From NCBI RefSeq assembly GCF_029227915.1, contig NC_079887.1:4402001-4466000 (forward strand): 64,000 nt of DNA, read 5' to 3'. Source of the DNA: Hydractinia symbiolongicarpus. Taxonomy: Eukaryota > Cnidaria > Hydrozoa > Anthoathecata > Hydractiniidae. The translations under genes and the position numbers were made by a program. The notes beneath the pieces are model-generated. The model was not told the DNA's origin. It ran no database searches and was given only the letters and a program-made list of their open reading frames with translations. Shown here piece by piece: positions 51,240 to 62,600 of the stretch. The first letter of the stretch is position 1, and each line of letters begins with the position of its first letter.

Positions 51240-54200
51240 TAGTCAAAAGTATACAAATAAAGTACCCAGGGAGTGAACTGATTTCCCGAACGATTTTTCA
51301 AATTATTTTTGCACCACTAGAACGAGTGAGACTTGTAGTTTTTAAAAATGTTTTCATTTTTAATGAGACGCTTAATGAAAGAGGTTCAATCGCCGGCAAA
51401 CGAAAACCCGCGATTTCCCGTAAATCTCGGACTCGGCCCGTATAGTCAAAAGTATACAAAGAAAGTACCCAGGGAGTAAACTCATTTCCCGAACGATTTT
51501 TTAAATTATTGTTTCACCACTAAAGCCCATGAGACTTGTAGTTTTAAAAATGTTTTCATTTTTGATGAGGCGCTGAATAAAAGGAGTTTAAGCGCCGGCA
51601 AACGAAAACCCGCGATTTCCCGTAAATCCCGGACTCGGCCCGTATAGTCAAAAGTATGCAAAGAAAGTACCCAGGGAGTAAACTCATTTCCCGAACGATT
51701 TTTTAAATTATTTTTTTACCACTGAAACGCATGAGACTTGTAGTTTTCAGAAATGTTTTCATTTTTGATGAGACGCTTAATGAAAGTGGTTTAATCGCCG
51801 GCAAACGAAAACCCGCGATTTCCCGTAAATCCCGGGCTTGACCCGTATAGTCGAATGTATACAAAGAAAGTACCCAGGGAGTAAACTCATTTCCCGAACG
51901 ATTTTTGAAATACTTTTTCACCACTAAAACGCATGAGACTTGTAGTTTTCAAAAATGTTTTCATTTTTGATGAGACGCTGAATAAAAGAAGTTTAATCGC
52001 CGGCAAACGAAAACCCGCGATTTCCCGTAAATCCCGGGCTTGGCCCGTATACTTGAATGTATATAAAGAAAGTACCCAGGAAGTAAACTGGTTTCTCGAA
52101 CGATTTTTCAAATTATTTTTGCACCACTAGAACGAATGAGACTTGTAGTTTTAAAAATGTTTTCATTTTTGATGAGACGCTGAATAAAAGGAGTTTAAGC
52201 GCCGGCAAACGAAAACCCGCGATTTCCCGTAAATCCCGGACTCGGCCCGTATAGTCAAAAGTATACAAAGAAAGTACCCAGGGAGTAAACTCATTTCCCG
52301 AACGATTTTTTAAATTATTTTTCCACCACTAAAACGCATGAGACTTGTATTTTTCAAAATTGTTGTCATTTTTCATGAGACGCTGAATTAAAGAAGTTTA
52401 ATCGCCGGCAAACGAAAACCCGCGATTTCCCGTAAATCCCGGGCTTGGCCCGTATAGTTGAATGTATATAAAGAAAGTACCTATGGAGTAAACTGATTTC
52501 CCGAACGATTTTTCAACTTATTTTTGCACCACTAAAACGAATGAGACTTGTAGTTTTCAAAAATGTTTTCATTTTTAATGAGACGCTTAATGAAAGAGGT
52601 TTAATCGCCGGCAAACGAAAACCCGCGATTTCCCGTAAATCCCGGGCTTGTCTCGTATAGTCGAATGTATACAAAGAAAGTACCCTGTGAGTAAAGTCAT
52701 TTCCAGAACGATTTTTTAAATTATCTTTTCACCACTAAAACACATGAGACTTGTAGTTTTCAAAAATGTTTTCATTTTTGATGAGACGCTGAATAAAAGA
52801 AGTTTAATCGCCGGCAAACAAAAACCTGCGATTTCCCGTAAATCCAGACTCGGCCCATATAGTCAAAAGTATACAAAGAAAGTGCCCAGGGAGTAAACTC
52901 ATTTCCCGAACGATTTTTTAAATTATTTTTTCACCACCACAACGCATGAGACTTGTAGTTTTCAAAAGTGTTTTCATTTTTGATGAGACGCTGAATTAAA
53001 TAAGTTTAATCGCCGTCAAACGAAAACCCGCGATTTCCCGTAAATCCCGGGCTTGGCCCGTATAGTTGAATGTATATAAAGAAAGTACCCAGGGAGTGAA
53101 CTGATTTCTCGAACGATTTTTCAAATTATTTTTGCACCACTAGAACGAATGAGACTTGTAGTTTTTAAAAATGTCTTCATTTTTAATGAGACGCTTAATG
53201 AAAGAGGCTCAATCGCCGGCAAACGAAAACCCGCGATTTCCCGTAAATCTCGGACTCGGCCCGTATAGTCAAAAGTATACAAAGAAAGTACCCAGGGAGT
53301 AAACTCATTTCCCGAACGATTTTTTAAATTATTGTTTCACCACTAAAGCCCATGAGACTTGTAGTTTTAAAAATGTTTTCATTTTTGATGAGACGCTGAA
53401 TAAAAGGAGTTTAAGCGCCGGCAAACGAAAACCCGCGATTTCCCGTAAATCCCGGTCTCGGCCCGTATAGTCAAAAGTATGCAAAGAAAGTACCCAGGGA
53501 GTAAACTCATTTCCCGAACGATTTTTTAAATTATTTTTTTACCACTGAAACGCATGAGATTTGTAGTTTTCAGAAATGTTTTCATTTTTGATGAGACGCT
53601 TAATGAAAGTGGTTTAATCGCCGGCAAACGAAAACCCGCGATTTCCCGTAAATCCCGGGCTTGACCCGTATAGTCGAATGTATACAAAGAAAGTACCCAG
53701 GGAGTAAACTCATTTCCCGAACGATTTTTGAAATACTTTTTCACCACTAAAACGCATGAGACTTGTAGTTTTCATAAATGTTTTCATTTTTGATGAGACG
53801 CTGAATAAAAGAAGTTTAATCGCCGGCAAACGAAAACCTGCGATTTCCCGTAAATCCCGGGCTTTGCCCGTATACTTGAATGTACATAAAGAAAGTACCC
53901 AGGAAGTAAACTGGTTTCCCGAACGATTTTTCAAATTATTTTTGCACCACTAGAACGAATGAGACTTGTAGTTTTAAAAATGTTTTCATTTTTGATGAGA
54001 CGCTGAATAAAAGGAGTTTAAGCGCCGGCAAACGAAAACCCGCGATTTCCCGTAAATCCCGGACTCGGCCCGTATAGTCAAAAGTATACAAAGAAAGTAC
54101 CCAGGGAGTAAACTCATTTCCCGAACGATTTTTTAAATTATTTTTCCACCACTAAAACGCATGAGACTTGTATTTTTCAAAATTGTTGTCATTTTTCATG

Positions 54201-56570
54201 AGACGCTGAATTAAAGAAGTTTAATCGCCGGCAAACGAAAACCCGCGATTTCCCGTAAATCCCGGGCTTGGCCCGTATAGTTGAATGTATATAAAGAAAG
54301 TACCTATGGAGTAAACTGATTTCCCGAACGATTTTTCAACTTATTTTTGCACCACTAAAACGAATGAGACTTGTAGTTTTCAAAAATGTTTTCATTTTTA
54401 ATGAGACGCTTAATGAAAGAGGTTTAATCGCCGGCAAACGAAAACCCGCGATTTCCCGTAAATCCCGGGCTTGTCTCGTATAGTCGAATGTATACAAAGA
54501 AAGTACCCTGTGAGTAAAGTCATTTCCAGAACGATTTTTTAAATTATCTTTTCACCACTAAAACACATGAGACTTGTAGTTTTCAAAAATGTTTTCATTT
54601 TTGATGAGACGCTGAATAAAAGAAGTTTAATCGCCGGCAAACAAAAACCTGCGATTTCCCGTAAATCCAGACTCGGCCCATATAGTCAAAAGTATACAAA
54701 GAAAGTGCCCAGGGAGTAAACTCATTTCCCGAACGATTTTTTAAATTATTTTTTCACCACCACAACGCATGAGACTTGTAGTTTTCAAAAGTGTTTTCAT
54801 TTTTGATGAGACGCTGAATTAAATAAGTTTAATCGCCGTCAAACGAAAACCCGCGATTTCCCGTAAATCCCGGGCTTGGCCCGTATAGTTGAATGTATAT
54901 AAAGAAAGTACCCAGGGAGTGAACTGATTTCTCGAACGATTTTTCAAATTATTTTTGCACCACTAGAACGAATGAGACTTGTAGTTTTTAAAAATGTCTT
55001 CATTTTTAATGAGACGCTTAATGAAAGAGGCTCAATCGCCGGCAAACGAAAACCCGCGATTTCCCGTAAATCTCGGACTCGGCCCGTATAGTCAAAAGTA
55101 TACAAAGAAAGTACCCAGGGAGTAAACTCATTTCCCGAACGATTTTTTAAATTATTGTTTCACCACTAAAGCCCATGAGACTTGTAGTTTTAAAAATGTT
55201 TTCATTTTTGATGAGACGCTGAATAAAAGGAGTTTAAGCGCCGGCAAACGAAAACCCGCGATTTCCCGTAAATCCCGGTCTCGGCCCGTATAGTCAAAAG
55301 TATGCAAAGAAAGTACCCAGGGAGTAAACTCATTTCCCGAACGATTTTTTAAATTATTTTTTTACCACTGAAACGCATGAGATTTGTAGTTTTCAGAAAT
55401 GTTTTCATTTTTGATGAGACGCTTAATGAAAGTGGTTTAATCGCCGGCAAACGAAAACCCGCGATTTCCCGTAAATCCCGGGCTTGACCCGTATAGTCGA
55501 ATGTATACAAAGAAAGTACCCAGGGAGTAAACTCATTTCCCGAACGATTTTTGAAATACTTTTTCACCACTAAAACGCATGAGACTTGTAGTTTTCATAA
55601 ATGTTTTCATTTTTGATGAGACGCTGAATAAAAGAAGTTTAATCGCCGGCAAACGAAAACCTGCGATTTCCCGTAAATCCCGGGCTTTGCCCGTATCCTT
55701 GAATGTACATAAAGAAAGTACCCAGGAAGTAAACTGGTTTCCCGAACGATTTTTCAAATTATTTTTGCACCACTAGAACGAATGAGACTTGTAGTTTTAA
55801 AAATGTTTTCATTTTTGATGAGACGCTGAATAAAAGGAGTTTAAGCGCCGGCAAACGAAAACCCGCGATTTCCCGTAAATCCCGGACTCGGCCCGTATAG
55901 TCAAAAGTATACAAAGAAAGTACCCAGGGAGTAAACTCATTTCCCGAACGATTTTTTAAATTATTTTTCCACCACTAAAACGCATGAGACTTGTATTTTT
56001 CAAAAGTGTTGTCATTTTTCATGAGACGCTGAATTAAAGAAGTTTAATCGCCAGCAAACGAAAACCCGCGATTTCCCGTAAATCCCGGGCTTGGCCCGTA
56101 TAGTTGAATGTATATAAAGAAAGTACCCATGGAGTAAACTGATTTCCCGAACGATTTTTCAACTTATTTTTGCACCACTAAAACGAATGAGACTTGTAGT
56201 TTTCAAAAATGTTTTCATTTTTAATGAGACGCTTAATGAAAGAGGTTTAATCGCCGGCAAACGAAAACCCGCGATTTCCCGTAAATCCCGGGCTTGTCTC
56301 GTATAGTCGAATGTATACAAAGAAAGTACCCTGTGAGTAAAGTCATTTCCAGAACGATTTTTTAAATTATCTTTTCACCACTAAAACACATGAGACTTGT
56401 AGTTTTCAAAAATGTTTTCATTTTTGATGAGACGCTGAATAAAAGAAGTTTAATCGCCGGCAAACGAAAACCTGCGATTTCCCGTAAATCCAGACTCGGC
56501 CGATATAGTCAAAAGTATACAAAGAAAGTGCCCAGGGAGTAAACTCATTTCCCGAACGATTTTTTAAAAT
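51240..56570 (+). repeat. Three copies of a nine-monomer, 1,823-bp higher-order repeat
   Basis: Markers recur at 1,823 bp (9 x 203 minus 4): the caccactgaaacg monomer at 51703, 53526 and 55349; the atttttgaaatacttttt monomer at about 51903, 53726 and 55549; and gtatttttcaaaa with gttgtcatttttcatgag at about 52347, 54170 and 55993. Copies 2 and 3 share changes absent from copy 1 (cttcataaatg, ctttgcccgta, gtacataaag), so they are each other's closest relatives. The third copy ends near 56570. Confidence 0.88.
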
Positions 56571-59500
56571 TATTTTTTCACCACCAAAATGCATGAGACT
56601 TGTAGTTTTCGAAAATGTTTTCATTTTTGATGAGACGCTGAATAAAAGAAGTTTAATCGCCGGCAAACGAAAACCCGAGACTTCCCCTAAATCCGGACAC
56701 GGCCCGCATAGTCAAAAGTATACAAAGAAAGTACCCAGGGAGTAAACTCATTTCCCGAACGATTTTTTAAATTATTTTTTCACCACTAAAACGCATGAGA
56801 CTTGTAGTTTTCAGAAATGTTTTCATTTTTGATGAGACGCTTAATGAAAGTGGTTTAATCGCCGGCAAACGAAACCCCGTGATTTCCCGTAAATCCCGGG
56901 CTTGGCCCGTATAGTCGAATGTATACCAAGAAAGTACCCTGTGAGTAAACTCATTTCCAAAACGATTTCTTAAATTATCTTTTCACCACTAAAACGCATG
57001 AGACTTGTAATTTTCAAAAATGTTTTCATTTTTGATGAGACGCTTAATGAAAGTGGTTTAATCGCCGGCAAACGAAAACCCGCGATTTCCCGTAAATCCC
57101 GGGCTTGGCCCGTATAGTTGAATGTATATAAAGAAAGTAACCAGGGAGTAAACTGATTTCCCGAACGATTTTTCAAATTATTTTTGCACCACTAGAACGA
57201 ATGAGACTTGTAGTTTTCAAAAATGTTTTCATTTTTAATGAGACGCTTAATGAAATAGGCTTAATTGCCGGCAAACGAAAACCCGCGATTTCTCGTAAAT
57301 CCCGGGCTTGTCCCGTATAGTCGAATGTTTACAAAGAAAGTACCCTGTGAGTAAAGTCATTTCCAGAACGATTTTTTAAATTATTTTTTCACCACCAAAA
57401 CGCATGAGACTTGTAGTTTTCAAAAATGTTTTCATTTTTGATGAGACGCTGAATAAAAGAAGTTTAATCGCCGGCAAACGAAAACCCGAGACTTCCCGTA
57501 AATCCGGACACGGCCCGTATAGTCAAAAGTATACAAAGAAAGTACCCAGGGAGTAAACTCATTTCCCGAACGATTTTTTAAATTATTTTTGCACCACTAG
57601 AACGAATGAGACTTGTAGTTTTCAAAAATGTTTTCATTTTTAATGAGACGCTTAATGAAAGAGGTTTAATCGCCGGCAAACGAAAACCCGCGATTTCCCG
57701 TAAATCCCGGGCTTGGCCCGTATAGTTGAATGTATATAAAGAAAGTACCCAGGGAGTAAACTGATTTCCCGAACGATTTTTCAAATTATTTTTGCACCAC
57801 TAGAACGAATGAGACTTGTAGTTTTAAAAATGTTTTTTATTTTTGATGAGACGCTGAATAAAAGGAGTTTAAGCGCCGGCAAACGAAAACCCGCGATTTC
57901 CCGTAAATCCCGGACTCGGCCCGTATAGTCAAAAGTATACAAAGAAAGTACCCCGGGAGTAAACTCATTTCCCGAACGATTTTTTAAATTATTTTTTCAC
58001 CACTAAAACGCATGAGACTTGTAGTTTTCAAAAATGTTCTCATTTTTGATGAGACGCTGAATAAAAGAAGTTTAATCGCCGGCAAACGAAAACCTGCGAT
58101 TACCCGTAAATCCGGACTCGGCCCGTATAGTCAAAAGTATACAAAGAAAGTGCCCAGGGAGTAAACTCATTTCCCGAACGATTTTTTAAATTATTTTTTC
58201 ACCACCAAAACGCATGAGACTTGTAGTTTTCAAAAATGTTTTCATTTTTGATGAGACGCTGAATAAAAGAAGTTTAATCGCCGGCAAACGAAAACCCGAG
58301 ACTTCCCGTAAATCCGGACACGGCCCGCATAGTCAAAAGTATACAAAGAAAGTACCCAGGGAGTAAACTCATTTCCCGAACGATTTTTTAAATTATTTTT
58401 TCACCACTAAAACGCATGAGACTTGTAGTTTTCAGAAATGTTTTCATTTTTGATGAGACGCTTAATGAAAGTGGTTTAATCGCCGGCAAACGAAACCCCG
58501 TGATTTCCCGTAAATCCCGGGCTTGGCCCGTATAGTCGAATGTATACCAAGAAAGTGCCCTGTGAGTAAACTCATTTCCAAAACGATTTTTTAAATTATC
58601 TTTTCACCACTAAAACGCATGAGACTTGAAATTTTCAAAAATGTTTTCATTTTTGATGAGACGCTTAATGAAAGAGGTTTAATCGCCGGCAAACGAAAAC
58701 CCGCGATTTCTCGTAAATCCCGGGCTTGTCCCGTATAGTCGAATGTTTACAAAGAAAGTACCCTGTGAGTAAAGTCATTTCCAGAACGATTTTTTAAATT
58801 ATTTTTTCACCACCAAAACGCATGAGACTTGTAGTTTTCAAAAATGTTTTCATTTTTGATGAGACGCTGAATAAAAGAAGTTTAATCGCCGGCAAACGAA
58901 AACCCGAGACTTCCCGTAAATCCGGACACGGCCCGTATAGTCAAAAGTATACAAAGAAAGTACCCAGGGAGTAAACTCATTTTCCGAACGATTTTTTAAA
59001 TTATTTTTTCACCACTAAAACGCATGAGACTTGTAGTTTTCAGAAATGTTTTCATTTTTGATGAGACGCTTAATGAAAGTGGTTTAATCGCCGGCAAACG
59101 AAACCCCGTGATTTCCCGTAAATCCCGGGCTTGGCCCGTAAGGTCGAATGTATACAAAGAAAGTACCCTGTGAGTAAACTCATTTCCAAAACGATTTTTT
59201 AAATTATCTTTTCACCACTAAAACGCATGAGACTTGTAATTTTCAAAAATGTTTTCATTTTTGATGAGACGCTGAATAAAAGAAGTTTAATCGCCGGCAA
59301 ACGAAAACCCGAGACTTCCCGTAAATCCGGACACGGCCCGTATAGTCAAAAGTATACAAAGAAAGTACCCAGGGAGTAAACTCATTTTCCGAACGATTTT
59401 TTAAATTATTTTTTCACCACTAAAACGCATGAGACTTGTAGTTTTCAGAAATGTTTTCATTTTTGATGAGACGCTTAATGCAAGTGGTTTAATCGCCGGA

Positions 59501-59600
59501 AAACGAAACCCCGTGATTTCCCGTAAATCCCGGGCTTGGCCCGTAAGGTCGAATGTATACAAAGAAAGTACCCTGTGAGTAAACTCATTTCCAAAACGAT
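56570..59600 (+). repeat. 203-bp satellite with about 1.62-kb higher-order spacing
   Basis: A monomer with caccaccaaaa, cccgagacttccc, aatccggacacgg and the rare ggcccgcatag occurs at about 56570 and 58195. The rare gtataccaag occurs at 56931 and 58552, 1,621 bp apart (8 monomers minus 3). Near the right end, about 58860-59230 recurs at about 59266-59640, a 406-bp dimer duplication. Confidence 0.8.
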
Positions 59601-62600
59601 TTTTTAAATTATCTTTTCACCACTAAAACGCATGAGACTTGTAATTTTCAAAAATGTTCTTATTTTTGATGAGACGCTGAATAAAAGAAATTTAATCGCT
59701 GGCAAACGAAAACCCGCGATTTCCCGTAAATCCCGGGCTTGGCCCGTATAGTTGAATGTATATAAAGAAAGTACCCAGGGAGTAAACTGATTTCCCGAAC
59801 GATTTTTCAAATTATTTTTGCACCACTAGAACGAATGAGACTTGTAGTTTTCAAAAATGTTTTCATTTTTAATGAGACGCTTAATGAAAGAGGTTTAATC
59901 GCCGGCAAACGAAAACCCGCGATTTCTCGTAAATCCCGGGCTTGTCCCGTATAGTCGAATGTTTACAAAGAAAGTACCCTGTGAGTAAAGTCATTTCCAG
60001 AACGATTTTTTAAATTATCTTTTAACCACTAACACGCATGAGACTTGTAGTTTTCAAAAATGTTTTCATTTTTGATGAGACGCTGAATAAAAGAAGTTTA
60101 ATCGCCGGCAAACGAAAACCTGCGATTTCCCGTAAATCTCGGACTCGGCCCGAATAGTCAAAAGTATACAAAGAAAGTACCCCGGAAGTAAACTCATTTC
60201 CCGAACGATTTTTTAAATTATTTTTTCACCACTAAAACGCATGAGACTTGTAGTTTTCAGAAATGTTTTCATTTTTGATGAGACGCTTAATGAAAGTGGT
60301 TTAATCGCCGGCAAACAAAACCCGTGATTTCCCGTAAATCCCGGGCTTGGCCCGTATAGTTGAATGTATATAAAGAAAGTACCCATGGAGTAAACTGATT
60401 TCCCGAACGATTTTTCAACTTATTTTTGCACCACTGGAACGAATGAGACTTGTAGTTTTCAAAAATGTTTTCATTTTTAATGAGACGCTTAATGAAAGAG
60501 GTTTAATCGCCGGCAAACGAAAACCCGCGATTTCCCGTAAATCCCGGGCTTGTCCCGTATAGTCGAATGTATACAAAAAAAGTACCCTGTGAGTAAAGTC
60601 ATTTCCAGAACGTTTTTTTAAACTATCTTTTCACCACTAAAACGCATGAGACTTGTAGTTTTCAAAAATGTTTTCATTTTTGATGAGAGGCTGAATAAAA
60701 GAAGTTTAATCGCCGGCAAACGAAAACCTGCGATTTCCCGTAAATCCGGACTCGGCCCGTATAGTCAAAAGTATACAAAAAAAGTGCCCAGGGAGTAAAC
60801 TCATTTCCCGAACGATTTTTTAAATTATTTTTTCACCACCAAAACGCATGAGACTTGTAGTTTTCAAAAATGTTTTCATTTTTGATGAGTCGCTGAATAA
60901 AAGAAGTTTAATCGCCGGCAAACGAAATCCCGAGACTTCCCGTAAATCCGGACACGGCCCGTATAGTCAAAAGTTTACAAAGAAAGTACCCAGGGAGTAA
61001 ACTCATTTCCCGAACGATTTTTTAAATTATCTTTTCACCACTAAAACGCATGAGACTTGTAGTTTTCAAAAATGTTTTCATTTTTGATGAGAGGCTGAAT
61101 AAAAGAAGTTTAATCGCCGGCAAACGAAAACCCGCCATTTCTCGTAAACCCCGGACTCGGCCCGTTTAGTCAAAAGTATACAAAGAAAGTGCCCAGGGAG
61201 TAAACTCATTTTCCGAACGATTTTTTAAATTATTTTTTCACCACCAAAACGCATGAGACTTGTAGTTTTCAGAAATGTTTTCATTTTTGATGAGACGCTT
61301 AATGAAAGTGGTTTAATCGCCGGCAAACGAAACAACGTGATTTCCCGTAAATCCCGGGCTTGGCCCGTATAGTCGAATGTATACAAAGAAAGTACCCTGT
61401 GACTAAACTCATTTCCAAAACGATTTTTTAAATTATCTTTTCACCACTAAAACGCATTAGACTTGTAATTTTTAAAAATGTTCTTATTTTTGATGAGACG
61501 CTGAATAAAAGAAATTTAATCGCCAGCAAACGAAAACCCGCGATTTCCCGTAAATCCCGGGCTTGGCCCGTATAGTTGAATGTATATAAAGAAAGTACCC
61601 AGGGAGTAAACTGATTTCCCGAACGATTTTTCAAATTATTTTTGCACCACTAGAACGATTGAGACTTGTAGTTTTCAGAAATGTTTTCATTTTTGATGAG
61701 ACGCTTAATGAAAGTGGTTTAATCGCCGGCAAACGAAACAACGTGATTTCCCGTAAATCCCGGGCTTGGCCCGTATAGTCGAATGTATACAAAGAAAGTA
61801 CCCTGTGAGTAAACTCATTTCCAAAACGATTTTTTAAATTATCTTTTCACCACTAAAACGCATTAGACTTGTAATTTTCAAAAATGTTCTTATTTTTGAT
61901 GAGACGCTGAATAAAAGAAATTTAATCGCCAGCAAACGAAAACCCGCGATTTCCCGTAAATCCCGGGCTTGGCCCGTATAGTTGAATGTATATAAAGAAA
62001 GTACCCAGGGAGTAAACTGATTTCCCGAACAATTTTTCAAATTATTTTTGCACCACTAGAACGAATGAGACTTGTAGTTTTCAAAAATGTTTTCATTTTT
62101 AATGAGACGCTTAATGAAAGAGGTTTAATCGCCGGCAAACGAAAACCCGCGATTTCTCGTAAATCCCGGGCTTTTCCCGTATAGTCGAATGTTTACACAG
62201 AAAGTACCCTGTGAGTAAAGTCATTTCCAGAACGATTTTTTAAATTATCTTTTCACCACTAAAACGCATGAGACTTGTAGTTTTCAAAAATGTTTTCATT
62301 TTTGATGAGATGCTGAATAAAAGAAGTTTAATCGCCGGCAAACGAAAACCCGCGATTTCCCGTAAATCCCGGGCTTGGCCCGTATAGTCAAAAGTATACA
62401 AAGAAAGTACCCAGGGAGTAAACTCATTTCCCGAACGATTTTTTAAATTATTTTTCCACCACTAAAACGCATGAGACTTGTATTTTTCAAAAGTGTTGTC
62501 ATTTTTCATGAGACGCTGAATTAAAGAAGTTTAATCGCCGGCAAACAAAAACCCGCGATTTCCCGTAAATCCCGGGCTTGGCCCGTATAGTTGAATGTAT

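Noticed and set aside
50948-51301. A longer 117-codon minus-strand frame spanning two monomers.
   Set aside because: A small insertion (aaaatta for aaatta near 51098) joins frames from adjacent repeat units. The predicted protein is two readings of the same satellite, not a gene.
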